Of a stretch of DNA of 64,000 nt, positions 41,465 to 53,305 are shown in pieces. The stretch comes from Thalassia testudinum. Taxonomy: Eukaryota; Streptophyta; Magnoliopsida; Alismatales; Hydrocharitaceae. The position numbers were made by a program, and so were the translations under genes. The notes under the pieces are model-generated. The model was not told the DNA's origin. It saw only the letters and a list, made by a program, of their open reading frames with translations, and made no database searches. Position 1 is the first letter of the stretch, and every line of letters begins with the position of its first letter. The DNA lies in the NCBI GenBank assembly GCA_037157565.1, contig JAZHRO010000022.1, positions 6,448,001 through 6,512,000 on the forward strand, in the 5' to 3' direction.

Positions 41465-42417
41465 CCACCGTGGTAGTCCTATACTCGGTCTACCACCCCG
41501 AGGTCACGGTCGTAACATAGCGATGACTACGGCACACGTGATAAGCGCACAGGTAACAACCCTGTACTGGCAAGCGGTCAGTCGTTTCCACTAGCGGATA
41601 CGCCTCAACGTACAGTGCGGAACAGTATAGGGCCTTGCCCTCTCAGAACAGAACAGGGGTCTTGCCCCTCCTCAGTCTGCGTACCCTTGTCTAACTACCC
41701 TGGTTTGCCCAATGGGCTGAAGGGAGTCGGTGTAGGGTGGCCATACCTAGCCCTGGGCCCCCTGGGGCGGATAGCTCCCCCCTACACTAAGTAGCTCACC
41801 TCGATACCACGTATGCGAGGGCCAGTAAGAGTCGTCGTAGAGTGGCCAAACCCACTCCGGGTCCCAACCCAAGGCCGGCAAGCTCCCTTCTACACTACAA
41901 GGGATAGTTGCTCTCTTCGGTACCACGTACACGAAGGTCAGCTTACCTCCCTTAACAGCTGCCCACAGGCAGCAAATTCCCAGAACCATCCAGTTCTCCG
42001 TAGTACAGTGTTCTTGTTTACATTTCCCGTGGGGTTCTTACAGGAGTTTCTTTTTCACATCCAAGTTGGAATGTTCGGAACAAACAGTTCAATTTCCATT
42101 TTATTACAGTAGGGGTCCATTTTAGCTAAAAACAAGCAGCTTTCGATTACTCAATCATTCACATACAGTAGGGGTCCATTTTAGCTAGAAACAGGCAACT
42201 TTTGATTACTCGATCATTCACATACAGTTTCTTCTAACCCTAGTGTTCATGCCAAGACCTAAGGTTCGAGAATTTATTTTCGAGTATACATTTATTCCTT
42301 CCTAGAGTTCATCTCAAGTCTTAGGATTACTTACTATCATGTATTAAATTAGAGATTTAAGGTTATAACCACTCTACCTGGGTAACCGGATGGAATGGGG
42401 GCTCGGACAGTGGCTCC
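41465..42417 (-). repeat. Element II right LTR, segment 2
   Basis: Continues the LTR after element III (CCACCGTGGTAGTCC, matching 24067 onward) up to GGCTCC, where the 42418-44144 insertion begins. It contains the duplicated 'ggggtccattttagct' segment as in the left LTR. Confidence 0.92.
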
Positions 42418-44144
42418 TGAAAGAGCGATCTTCGTTTTTGTTGAAAACTTTAACATAAAATGATATGACGTTGTATTTAATCGCGTGGTAAACAATTGCT
42501 TTTCAAAACATTTAAATTTTAAAAACTAACCACAAAGAGTTAGGTTGTCTCTATAGGGAGGAATTAGCCTAAAAAAAAAAGAGTAATAATGCAAAAAGGA
42601 ATCGGGAATATTAATAAAGATGCATGCTAACTAGTGCTCCCATTTCCAACACAAATTCTCAATATAGATAATTAATCAAGAAGATGAGGGCACACATGCA
42701 AAATTACCACAATATAATATTCTGAATAATGACTTTGGTAATAGCAAACAACGTTAATATTAATCTCCTAACTAATGACACTATAATCAATGTCTCATAT
42801 TGTATGTCATTCAGAAGGAGAAATTAATTATATGTATTTCAAATTAAGCAAGGGGTGTCCATGCAAATTGTGCAGCAATATATTAATTCAGAAAATAAAT
42901 GAACAGTAACTTTGACAATGGCATTTTCCGTAATTTTTAATGGTGGAGGAAACAAAGCATTTGCTCTCCCTCCTCCTCGCGAGAGAGAGAGTACCGGCAG
43001 GGCTGTCACGTGCAAGGGATGCTGGCGAGGATGATGGCTATTCTATGGAGGCGGCGGCGTCGATGGAGATGGCCGGAGGCGGCCGACCGGCGAAGGAGAT
43101 GAGGACCGGAGGAGGCTGCTACCGCCGCTGCCACGCTTGCTGCAGATGGCGAAGGCACGTAGTTGGGAGCCTGCTGACGGGCGTGCGCAAGGTGGTGCGG
43201 GTGGGTGCGCGCTGCAGTGAAGGGGTGTGCACCTGCAGGTGGGCGCGCGCTGCAGATGGCGAGGCCTAAAGTGGAGCACGAGCGGACACTTGTAGAGGTG
43301 CGGGTACTGCGGTAGGCGCACGGTGCGGCTACAGGAGCGGGAAAGAGGCGGCGCTGGAAGGGAGATGGGCGCTTGAGATGGTGCTGGCTTGGTGTGGCGC
43401 GACTGCAAGCACTGTGAGGGAGCCTCAGGTGCTGCGCTAGGGCGCGGCTACAGGCATGCGAAGCAGGGAGGCACGAGTGGGGCATCCGCGGGCGCTGGAA
43501 GGATTGGCGGTGCTATGGAAGGCGGTGTAGATGGCAGCGAGCACCTGCGAGTGCTAGAGAAGGGTGTGCCTGTGCACAGAGACTTGGCTGGAGGTTGAGG
43601 TGTCTTGCGCGCGTGCCTGCAGATGGTGCGGGCGTCTGGTGGTGTGGGCAGTGCGCGCTTGCGGGCTCAGGGGTGTGGCTGCAGGCGCTTGCAGGGAGAT
43701 GGGCGCGCGAGTGTGTGCGTTGAGTAGGCAGAGATGAAGTTGTGCACAGTGCATGCGGTGGAGTTTTTCCCCTCAAGGGGGAAGATTGCCCTATCCAGTG
43801 CACCCCGCCTCCTCTCTTTTAACACCTCTCTCTCCCCGCGTGCGCCAATCAAGGGATTTTCAAATCCCTTTTCTATTTTTGGCCGGCGGTTACGACTGGC
43901 CGGAGGAAAGGGAAAAGATCCCTCCAGTTGTTGGAAAAATTTGCTCCCCAACCCTTGCTCTTTCTAAATATAATACCTGCACATAAAAACAACAAAATCA
44001 TTACATATTAAGTTATAGAATGTTATAAACTTAAATCATGATGCGTACAAATATTCTACAACTTATTTACAATTATTAACACACCTAAATGGTACGATTA
44101 AAGATACTTAGGCTTAATATTAGTCCATTAAAATGGACTCATCA
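42418..44144. mobile_element. 1.7-kb TG...CA insertion, probable solo LTR
   Basis: Absent from the left LTR of element II. It starts TGAAAGAGCG, ends GGACTCATCA and is flanked by the perfect TSD GCTCC (42413-42417 and 44145-44149). Five-base TSD and TG...CA ends fit an LTR. There are no internal retrotransposon domains. AT-rich outer parts (42418-42940, 43960-44144) enclose a GC-rich core (42950-43760) with overlapping frames on both strands (up to 159 codons, H/R/P/A-rich) that do not look like genes. Similar copies elsewhere are needed to tell a solo LTR from another element type. Confidence 0.7.
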
Positions 44145-44149
44145 GCTCC

Positions 44150-45032
44150 CGACGTCTCCACAGATCCCGTACACCCGACGGACTGGAGACCTAAAACATG
44201 GATTGATGGGCCAAAAGGTTCAGAAGGATATAAATAAGGTATCATTATACAGAGAAACTTATACGGAAAATAGAGACGGTTCATTTGCGGAAAAGCGATA
44301 ATGAAAGGGCCTTACACGGCCCAAAACATACTGTCAGACGGAAATTAGACGTCTGGGAAAGGTCCCAGACGTCTTAAAACAGTTCTCAGGGACACCTCTC
44401 TCGGTGTTCCGCTATCAGACGTCTGGACCTCAATGTCGACATCCAAGGACTCTATCAGACGTCTGGGGGTGCTCCCGGATGTCTGGAACTACCTCAGCTA
44501 CGCTCCCACCTTCTGACACATACACGTACGCTGTCAGGACTTGTCAGAGAGAAACGGTACGGAAAGTAAATCTCTACCAGACGTCTTGCTCTACCTTCGG
44601 ACGTCCGGTAAGACATCTGGGTGTCTCTCCAGCCATCTGATTCCGTGGAAAAATGGCTTCCGCGGAACCGCTCTGCCTCCCCTTGCCTGCAGGTGCTGCA
44701 GTAGAATGGCGCTGCACCCTCCGCTCGCGCTTCCTCTCGCTCGGGCTCTTCGCTCTTCACTCGCCCTCGCTCTGCTTTCGCTATCGGGTGGGCAACGAAG
44801 AGGAGGGGGGAGAGGGTTATAAAGGGAGAGGAGGTGAGGGGGGCGTAAAGGCGAGGCATGGCGTGGAGTGGCGTCGCAGGAGGAGGCGCGGTGAGGAAGG
44901 AAGTATGGGGTATGTACGTTCCGCACTGAAAAGCATGTTCAGACGTCTGGTGAACATCTCAGACGTCCGGACAGATGTCTGGTGAACATCCCAGACGTCT
45001 TAAATGACCAAAGGGGGTGCTGGGTTGTTTCA
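44150..45032 (-). repeat. Element II right LTR, segment 3
   Basis: Matches 25036-25903, with AGACGTCT palindromes near 44348, 44368, 44418 and 44457, and again near 44939-45001 (richer here than on the left). It ends TGTTTCA. In minus orientation this is the start of the biological 5' LTR. Confidence 0.92.
44815..44824 (-). promoter_or_regulatory. TATA box of element II LTR
   Basis: Minus strand CTTTATAACC, between pyrimidine-rich stretches; the left LTR has the mutated CTTTATGACC at the equivalent position (about 25709). Confidence 0.45.
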
Positions 45033-46830
45033 CACGTCTTAAAAAGAAAATCTCTTTTTATGATTTAACTAGGACTTATAGTCAAATCCAGGGACCTATA
45101 ACGGTCTTTTCTTTTCCTGAAAAAGTTGTTATCTTAGCATTGAGAACAAGTTCTAAAAAGATGATCATTCTTTATGGTGGGGATTAACCCACCATAAACT
45201 AGGCCCCATGATTAGTTGGGCAAAACTTTGTGTATCTTCTAAGGGGACGAGGAAGATCACTGGATGCTAGAATCATGAAATTATTGCAAGCAGTAAACAA
45301 CTTCCTTTGTTCACCCAAGAGAAAGATTTTCTTGATCTTATGAGAGACACTCCTAGAGAACTTCTTTAGCAAGAAATTTGGTGTGCAAGTGAGGGATTTG
45401 TAGCATATTCCTTGGACGTGTTTATTGTTAAGGTTTCATTTGGCAGGTATTTAAATTAACTTTTGTCTCGGGATGTCATCTTACGTAGCCTTTTAATCGG
45501 TGGTTGGGCAATGAATGTGACAGTATTACTGGAACATGCAAAATCATACATTGGATCTCTTTGCAGCAAATGGACAGTTGATGTCACTCGTCATCACAAC
45601 GCACAATTTTAATTAATCAACTTTTGAAAGATGGTAGGAGTGATAAGTCAGGTCAAATCCTCGAGAAGATTAGTGTACGTGATTCTTGGTTATATTTAGA
45701 TTATCCACCACTGAAATCAAGAATACAAAAGGTGAAAAACTATTTTTTAATATTTTTTACTTTGGAGATGAAGTTCTTCCCTATATGACACTAGTACGAT
45801 GATGCAATCAAAAATCTTGCCAAACTTTCTCACAAAAATACCAAACTTTTATGGAATGCACCTGATAATATGAAAAAATCAAACACCAAATTCCAGAGCA
45901 ACTAGACCTGTCAAAAAATTTATAAAATTCTCACACTCTATTAAAAATCAAGGAATTTAAGTTCTGTGCATGCCTATAGTCCAAGAATTTTATAATTTTA
46001 TTTCTAAATCAAAATTATATGAAATTTGATGGCATGATTTATAACTACAAGATGTATCTACGGTAAAAGTTTCACACTAAAATTCTAATCTCATAAGGAG
46101 AGAAGACATTAATTTTAAGGCGAGTTTTGAAATTTTAAAGCAATGATAAAAATGAAATACACACAAGTTTCAAAATGTCAAATTAATCAATCGACCTCAA
46201 GAGCATAACCTAACTCGAGTTTCAACGTGATTTGTGAAAAATCAAATATCAATCCACAATTAGCATATGCACTTTAAATTCATCCTACTCCATAACCAAT
46301 AATATTAATCATATATGATATAGTAGGGAATATGATGCGTTATGATATTCAATAATAACAACATACACTTGTCTTAAAAAATATATATATCTTGAAGTAC
46401 AAAATAAGAATAAAAAAATACTAGGCCTGAAGTGATGGAGTCTTGTCGTATTCTCTTTGAAGCACGTGGAGCACGGCTGCGTGGTGATGAAGGAAAGTGA
46501 AGGGACAGAAGTTGGAGATAGAGGCATTAGAGGCATGGTAAAGGTTGGAGGCTTGAAGATGAAATAGGTGATGGGAGTTTTTGGGTGTAAGATTGCTAGG
46601 TGTGGAAGTGAGGAGACGGGAGTTAAGTGGAGTGGGTGTTCGTGGGTGGGAAATTGGGAAGGTGTTGGGGAAAATGGGGGACTTTGTGGGTGGAATGGGA
46701 AGAAGGAAGGGAGGTGGTGATGGGAAGGAATTCTAGAGGTGGGAATTGAGTAAATGGGTTTATATAAAGATAAAAAAAAATGTTGGGAGGTGGGGGAATG
46801 TGAGAGGTGCATCATGGGAGAATGGGATGG
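45033..46830. repeat. Host unit, copy 1, right part
   Basis: After the CACGT TSD the sequence continues the gene relic's 3' end (cttaaaaag, matching 58389) and then follows 52530-55850 in order: an 'aacaagttctaaaaagat' region, a palindromic GGTGGGGATTAACCCACC (near 45177-45194), one 115-bp repeat unit (45480-45600), AT-rich sequence and a G-rich stretch (46430-46830). The 181-codon minus-strand frame at 46309-46854 lies in this G-rich stretch and is not conserved in the paralogue. Confidence 0.6.
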
Positions 46831-46849
46831 GGGAAGAATAGTACAAAAT

Positions 46850-49290
46850 TCCACATGTCACCCCTACAACAAAATTAATTCCTAGCTTACTGTCCTACTG
46901 ATTCTGCCCAACAGCAGCTACCAGCAACAGCTACAGCTGCTGAAATCAAGCAGCCACAGTAGCAACTGCAGACAGTAGCAGCAGCAACTCACAGCAGCTC
47001 TCAATGAGCTACTCCAGATGCCTTAAACTAATTTCTAAGGCAACTGTGTAGCCAACACTCAATTTCAGTAAATCGGAGTTGGGGATTCCAGTAAGAAAGA
47101 CTCATTTTCAGCAGTTCTAAAATGAAAATTTCAGTAGCTGCTCAGATGCCAAATCTAATCCATAATCTCTATCATAGACAACAAAGATAATGGGATTAGA
47201 TTGAAAATCAAGCCAACAAAAATGTTGATGCTATGCAGCATTTTAATATGTGAAATTGGGATTCAAAACACACAATGACCAACTCAAAAATATGATATAA
47301 CTTGAATTAGCTTAGAAATCAATTGAAAACATTGTGTCCTTACTCAAAAACATTCTAACCTTGATTCCCATATCAAATCAAAGAGAGGACACTAATTTGA
47401 TCTCTTTCTTATGCTATAGACAGCATGAAGAGTTCAAATTAGTCCATTAAAACCAACAAACTTGAATCCCAAATGTTTAAAACCTTAAGGAATATTGAGA
47501 ATTCCTTAGGTTGGAAATCAGAATCCCAAGCAAAACTCAAATCCACACAAAAATACTAGGTAAAGCATCAAATCAACAGAGTTGATTCTCCTTGGCTTTC
47601 CCACACATTCAAGATCATAAAATCTCCAATTCGTGCCAAATTCAGACACGGCTCATCTGAGGAAAAATTTTTCATCAAAAACTTCATAGATTCACTGCTA
47701 TGAAATGAATTACCCAAAAACATGTCAATTCACTTGATCAAAACCATTCAAAACTTAATTTGATCAAAATCTTGCGATCTTGCTTTGAAATCCAAATTAA
47801 AATCAGATCAAGCGAATCGATTCAATTTAAAATTCAAATCAGGGGTCTTTGTGGACTTTTGTGATGAATTGAAGACCCCTAGATGGATTTTGAGTGCAAA
47901 TCCTTATCTCAAAGCTAGAGAGCAATGAGACAAGGGTTTGACTCTAATGAGTAGGTGGATTGCGAAATAAAAATTGAGGGAAATCAGAACGCGAAATGGA
48001 AATGTGAAGAGGGAGATCAGTGATCAGCGAGTGAGATGAAATCATCTCCTCTGAGCTGAAGTGATCAGAGGATGTGGATGTGTGAATTCTACTCTAATCT
48101 ACTCCTAAGCTAAGGATCACACCAACGGATTTCTAGCTAATTTACCCCTATCTGATCTACACTATACTAACATTCACTACATCTATGCTAAAGCTTGAAA
48201 GCATTAAAACCTAGTTTAAATGGAAGAATGGGACCTGTAAGGAGAACTACAGCTAGTGGCTGTAGTGACGAAGGAGGAGGAATCTCCAGTGGATTGAAAA
48301 CTCGCTAGTGGAATTCTGGGTCTCCCTCAAGTGCTACGATGTCCTTAGCGGTGAGGAAATTTAGAGAGGAAGGTGGAGCTTTACCGCCAGTGGCAGTGAA
48401 ACAGGGACAGTATGAGGAGATGAGTTTGAGTGGATGAATAATCGGCTCAAGGGGTGTAGAAGGGAGTCGATCTTTTGTGCGCGAGGCAATGGAGGTGCTT
48501 AAGTAGAGTGATCGTTGAATTAGGGCACCGTAGTGGTGCGATTAGATGATTAGGGCATGGGCGGTGGTGATGAGAGGAGAGGAGAGCGTGCAAGTTTAAT
48601 CCAAAAGTGGACTGTTGGATGGGATCTGGGCAAGAGGGTGAGGCTACACGTCGAATCACGCGAAGCTTCGATTGAATGCGAGCCATAGATCGAGGGAACA
48701 AAGATTGAATGGCCAAGATTGCCCTTATTCTTCGCGTGAACAGTGCGCACAATGACCTGCAAGTGACGTTGGGTCCTATTGGTGAAATTACCCGAAAGGC
48801 CCCTCAGCAAAGGGGTAGAAAAACTATAGGAAGGCCCAAAAGTGGTCAAGAATGGTTACAGAGCAGTCCTTCTAGACTTTCAAAAAGGTCCTTGCAACCT
48901 TCAAGTAGGTCCTTAGAGGTTTTCTAGTGAACAAAATGTGATGTGTGAAGGACCTAAATGTAAATCCTTAAATGCAAGGCCCTAATGATGTCCAAATGCA
49001 ACCAAGTTTTTAATAAATCTTAATTAAACATATTAGAAGTTAATTTTACTTTTAATTTGGAATTTTAAGCTCATTTGTGTAGTCAATTTGTACTTAGATC
49101 ACCATTTAACCTTCTTCAATAGAATATTTCATTTAATGAACTAATTATGCATTTTTAGCATAAAATTGATGTTTTAGGTCTTTTTCTTTATTTCCCACAC
49201 TTAACCCATTTTATGTGTTAATTCGATAGTGTTTAACCTATTTTCTAGTTTAATTTGGATATTTTAACTATGATGAGTCACAACTCATCA
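46850..49290 (-). mobile_element. Probable Athila-like solo LTR, minus orientation
   Basis: Similarity between host copies stops near 46820 (paralogue 55848). The right end at 49271-49290 is the palindrome TGATGAGTCACAACTCATCA, the same kind of terminus as element III and the 815-3337 LTR. Reading minus from 49290 there is AT-rich U3, repeated 'aggaccT' words (48850-48960), a CTTAAGCACCTCC stretch near 48490 that could be the core promoter, and a long leader. A CAG-rich patch lies at 46905-47000. The left end and TSD were not identified (right flank CTCTA), so the exact start is approximate. Confidence 0.45.
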
Positions 49291-49840
49291 CTCTATCCTC
49301 TATTGACGGCCTAAAGAAGCAAAAGAAGAAGAAGGAAAAGAAGAAAAAGGAAGAAGAAGGAGAAGAGAGGAAGGACCAAATCACAAAAGAAAGAAATTTC
49401 TAGGGATTGATTTGCAAATTCATAGGGACCTGATTGCAACCTTCCATGGACTTATATGTAAGAGCTTATCAATTGCAAGAAATGAATTAAACACATGTCT
49501 CGATTATTGGTTGTTGGGGTTGTTGCTCTGATTCCTAAACATAAGTGAGTTAATATTTAGTGCTTAATTACATTTATTTTCTGATTATCTTCAATTAAGC
49601 ATTAATTTTTGCAATTATATTATTCCATATATCTTTAGACTAGATTTAGCAATCACGAAATTAAATCCTTTCAATCTAGTTCGTGAGTTAAAATGAAATA
49701 GTAGTAATCGCACGTTTGATTGCTCCCAGAGATGACCTCGGATTTCTTCATCAATTCGAGTTATAAATTTTGAATGTAAATGCACTTCTATCAATTATAC
49801 TACGATGCAAACGAATTTTAAAATACAGTAGGAGCACATC
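49291..49840. other. Host sequence of unclear origin with purine tract
   Basis: A GAA/AAG-rich tract (49310-49370) followed by AT-rich sequence ending in GATGACCTCGG (49731) and GAGCACATCA (49830). The last part resembles the ends of some plant LTRs, so a second LTR fragment is possible, but no TSD or partner was found. Confidence 0.3.
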
Positions 49841-50069
49841 AACACCGAGCCACACATAACGGTGGTCGCGGCAAGGAGTGGGACGCTCTAAGCTCACCGG
49901 ATAGCAAGGAGGAAGGTGGTGGGTGCTGCTGCAAGAAGCAACAGCCCATGGCCTTGGCGGTGGTGAGGGGCGCGCGTGCTGGGCGATGCTCGAGCACACA
50001 CGAGGGCACGTGCGAGAGGTTGGTGGCTGGGCGTGGGTGGTGCGTAGGGTGAGGGAGCGGCGACATGCA

Positions 50070-50252
50070 CTATTTCCTGTGTGCTGCCACAACACCCTCC
50101 TTGGGAGGGCCAAGGAGGAGGGTGTCGTGCTGAAGGAGCCCCTCTTCATGCAAGTGATGTTCCGATATGGGCAACCAAAGAATGCACACCAGGTGCTTGA
50201 TGAAATGCCTGACTATGGCTCGATGAAATGCACACCAGCTTTCTTAAATTCA
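50070..50252 (+). pseudogene. PPR-protein gene fragment
   Basis: The translation contains PLFMQVMFRYGQPKNAHQVL followed by DEMPDYGSMKCTPAFLNS, the A-helix/B-helix pattern and DEMP...CTP...NS signature of one pentatricopeptide repeat from a plant organellar RNA-binding protein. A full PPR gene would have many repeats; only one and part of a second remain, with no start or end. The upstream GC-rich sequence (49860-50070) may be its 5' part but has no recognisable motif. It lies 50 bp from the helicase fragment. Confidence 0.5.
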
Positions 50253-50304
50253 TAGCTTACATGGAAGCATGTTAATTAGTAGCCAGTGCCTGCAACTTGT
50301 AGAT

Positions 50305-50604
50305 TCTGCTAGGGTTCACTTTTCTTGTCAAGACTACAGTGATCATCTTTCTCTTATTCGAGCCTATGAGGGCTGGAGGGAAGCTAAAAGAGACCTTTCA
50401 GGATATGAGTATCGTTGGTGGAATTTTCTTTCAGTGCAGACTCTGAAGGCTATGGATTCCCTTCGTAAGCAGTTTGTGTCACTGCTTGTAGATGCTGGTC
50501 AGGTTGAGGAGTATTCAACCACATGTAATAAGTTTAGTAAAGACGAAAATGTTGTACGTGCAGTGTTATGCACTGGCTTGTTTCCTGGTGTTTGCTCTGT
50601 TGTG
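50305..50604 (+). pseudogene. DExH-box RNA helicase fragment (C-terminal OB-fold region)
   Basis: About 100 codons (SARVHFSCQDYSDHLSLIRA, YEGWREAKRD, YEYRWWNFLS, LKAMDSLRKQFVSLL, VVRAVLCTGLFPGVCSVV) closely resemble the region downstream of the helicase core in plant DHX36-like DExH proteins. The match stops at 50604 exactly before GTAAGA, a good 5' splice site, so it looks like one exon copied with its intron border. Helicase motifs I-VI are absent, so it cannot be active. Confidence 0.75.
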
Positions 50605-51224
50605 GTAAGACAAACGTTGTTGGCTTGGTTAGCTTTTCTGTATTACCCTTTTCCTTTTTGTGGTAGTCTTGCATCTTTTGCAATGCAACTGGTGTAGGAT
50701 GTTTCAAGTACAATTGAGGGAATAAGCTTTGTGGGCTGCTATCATTCTTTTTATAGGATAAACTAGCTTTTTCATTCGATTGTGTGGTCTCGAAAAATTT
50801 AGGAACGTAGAAGTTGTGGCTTGTACAAAGCTATACATATCTGACGTTTCCATTTTGAATATTAATCCTAAAAAAAGATTTTGGATGTTGGTTGATTTTT
50901 AAAAGGATCACTTTTAGAATTCGCTCAAGCCCCTCTCTTCCATCTCAATTGACTCAAGCCCAAAAGTTCAATAAATTTTCAAGCGGTGGCTTATACTCTT
51001 GGAAAGTGGCTTTTGGATATTGGTTATTTTTGTAGTACAAACAAAGTGGGGGGGGAATGGCAGCAGGTGTTTATTTAAATTTTGAAATTTCAATATGTGC
51101 TTTTTTTATCTTTTGAAAAAATTCTTAAAAAATGAATAAATAACTTATTTCTTTTATTTTAACTAATCTCTTGTCATTTATTTACTTTCCTCCTGGTATT
51201 TATTTGGTTGTTTTTGAAATTGAG

Positions 51225-51620
51225 TGGGGGATGTGTACTGCTCGATCATGTGCTTTGATGTGCTGTGGTACCTCGTGTCGATGGACATGGGATTTAGGGA
51301 GGAGCTAAGGGGGCTCATGGAGGGGAGTGTCGATGGGTGCTCGGGGCCAAAGGTGTTCATGAGGGGAAGGTACGTGAGAGGGGCAAAGGAGGTACTAAGG
51401 CTATAGGAGGACGGCTGGCGAGGATGGTGGAGGGTTTGCCAAGGAAGGTGTCGAGGGTAGGGCCATGCAACGGGTGCGACAAGTCCAAGTTCCTCCCGTG
51501 CTTCCAGTGTTGCAAGTCGAGGAAGGTGGTGGTGGGAGGGGGATGGGTGAGGTGGTGGTGGGAGGGTGTACTTCAATTCTGCATGTGCTTCCTCCCATGC
51601 TTTCGATGCTGCATTGTGTG
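51225..51620 (+). pseudogene. Glutaredoxin-like (At5g39865-type) gene relic
   Basis: Frame 1 (51224-51406) encodes VSMDMGFREELRGLMEG and PKVFMRGRYVRGAKEVLRL. After a frameshift near 51400 another frame gives GGRLARMVEGLP and then a cysteine-rich zinc-ribbon-like part, CNGCDKSKFLPCFQCCKSRK, followed by FCMCFLPCFRC. This matches the C-terminal half of the plant glutaredoxin-like family with a CxxC...CxxC tail (names such as At5g39865 and At3g28850). The N-terminal part with the redox motif is missing. Frameshifts make it non-functional. Confidence 0.65.
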
Positions 51621-51780
51621 TTCTATGATTTTATACTTTGGTTGCCCACTAACACCTCCAGCACACGCTCACACATTACCACATGTGAAAATAAAATCCG
51701 ATGTCCAAAATGAACTTTTACAGAGGAACGGTGCCTGAAATAAAATGTGAAATTTTTCTTACATATACTATTACTTTAAA

Positions 51781-52503
51781 GTTTACCGGCAATGAGGAGG
51801 CTTTTTCTCTTTCTTTCACTGTTGCGTCCCACTGATTACCGTACCTGAGCCAACGCAAGCACAGTGCTATGAATTGAGAAGGAAATCTCTGGGCTCATGA
51901 TGGACTTAGACAGTGGAGTATCCCTTACCGTCAAAGCTCTTCAACAATATTGCGCAGAAGTAAACTTCAGTCAAAGATTTAATCGGCACTAATAGGATTT
52001 AACAGTATACATTGGTTGGCAATGCAATTAGTCCTTCCACTTAATTATATTACAACGAATCGTGTGAGTGGCTGGTCACGGATTCCGAAGATGTCAACTA
52101 ATAATATGTCCACCGAATTATTTTCTATCGCTAGAAGAACAGGTTGCTGAGATTTTCGCAAATGCCCAAGGGGATGCTAGTGATTCCGTGCAAAAAAAAA
52201 AAAGGCACCAAGAGCTTTTATTTGACTTGGAAAATCATGCCACTCATATCAAGAAGGCTAGTGATGAATGTTTGGAATCAGCAAACTCCATGGGACCAGA
52301 CACCGAAGCAAAATCCCACTCTTTAGTGAGAGTGAAAGAAAGGAGGATAAATGCAGCAACATATGCTGCTGTCATGGCTCCAATAATCGTTGCTCTGGAG
52401 CGGCGCCACCAAACAACCTCTAGGGATCCCCAAACCTCTCATGAGGAATGGCTTCAAAAAATTGGTGAACAACTTAAAAATGCCATCACCGATTGACTTC
52501 AAG
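51781..52503 (+). pseudogene. Relic of an unidentified gene, copy 2 (best preserved)
   Basis: Paralogue of 22660-23370 and 57570-58230. 52068-52496 holds a 142-codon frame including ELLFDLENHATHIKKASDEC, AATYAAVMAPIIVALERRHQ and HEEWLQKIGEQLKNAITD. Upstream, fragments such as PLITVPEPTQAQCYEL (about 51826-51880) are in shifted frames with stops, so the ancestral protein was longer. An A9 run at 52193-52202 sits in the frame. The protein looks soluble and helical; I do not recognise the family. Three copies point to spread with the surrounding host unit. Confidence 0.5.
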
Positions 52504-52604
52504 ACCCCTCCTTAGCTCTTTGTGAAATTATCAAAGCAAATCATTTTTTTCTTGAAAAGGTTGCTATCTTAGCAACGAGGACAAGTTCTAAAAAGATAAT
52601 CATT

Positions 52605-53305
52605 CTGTGGGGGCTACTTTAGGGTAGCAATTGTTTACTAAATGAAAGTTAGGAAAGGAGGTTAATTTGTGATATAAACAAGTGATTTTTGCTTGATTTT
52701 TAAGATTAGAATTCGAGATAAGGTAGCAAAAGATATACTTACCTATAGGATGATAGTTAAGTTAGTTAGTATATTTTATATTAAATTAATTGAATGTAGG
52801 GGATAGCATGGTAATTTAAATTATAGCAGCCCATTAATTATATTTTTAATACTTATTAACATGCTTAGTCAAGTATAATTACATTTTGATTTATAATTAA
52901 CTATTAATTATAATGTTAGATGATAATTATTTTTTATTAATTAATTCATTGACGGGAACTTTTCGAAGATAAAAGAAGTGAAAAAAAAAAAGACTTTTGG
53001 AATCAATCTGAAGTCTACAGGGGTTGACCATGAACAGCTATCAACTTACGGTCCCATTTGAGATGAGATTTCATCTCTAACGTTTGTGTAACATTTAATG
53101 CGGAGTGTGAGATTTGGGGTACGAGATGGAGAAGGTATCAGAGGAAAATTGGGATAATGGACAATACTGTATATAAGGCGAGCATGATGGGCTAAACGAG
53201 GGATTATCTCAACCTGCCTTCCAACTGCTTCGATTGTCATCCTGTATTTAAAACCCAAACTCGAGTCTGCTTGACTCTCACCATAAATGGGGGTTAACCC
53301 TTCCT
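52605..53305. mobile_element. Possible ~700-bp insertion in host unit copy 2
   Basis: Host copy 1 reads continuously across this point (45165-45200), while here about 700 bp intervene between 'catTCTG' and 'ttaaccccaccataaa'. The insert begins TGTGGGGGCTACT. A TTATATAC box on the minus strand (near 53171) and a 93-codon minus frame suggest a small LTR in minus orientation. No clean TSD was found. Confidence 0.3.

Larger units (their letters stand above)
23515..45032 (-). mobile_element. Element II: Tekay/Del-type chromovirus carrying two nested insertions
   Basis: LTRs 23515-25903 and 30946-45032 (the latter interrupted twice) flank gag-PR-RT-RNase H-integrase-chromodomain remnants on the minus strand. 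TSD is CATGT (23510-23514) and CACGT (45033-45037), one mismatch. The flanks rejoin to match the uninterrupted paralogue at 58370-58410. The right LTR sums to 2388 bp (552 + 953 + 883) after removing the two insertions, against 2389 bp on the left. Element II is younger than the host repeat and older than element III and the 42418-44144 insertion. Confidence 0.92.

Noticed and set aside
42940..43803. Several frames of 66-159 codons on both strands in the 1.7-kb insertion
   Set aside because: GC-rich, mutually overlapping, with no start context or family motif; likely leader-type sequence of an LTR.
46309..46854. 181-codon minus-strand frame
   Set aside because: Its H/P/S/T-rich product follows from a G-rich plus strand; the paralogous stretch at 55500-55850 does not keep the frame.
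52068..52496. Functional gene at the best preserved relic copy
   Set aside because: Upstream matching segments are in other frames with stops, a 9-base A run sits in the frame, and the 3' exon seen in copy 3 is missing.
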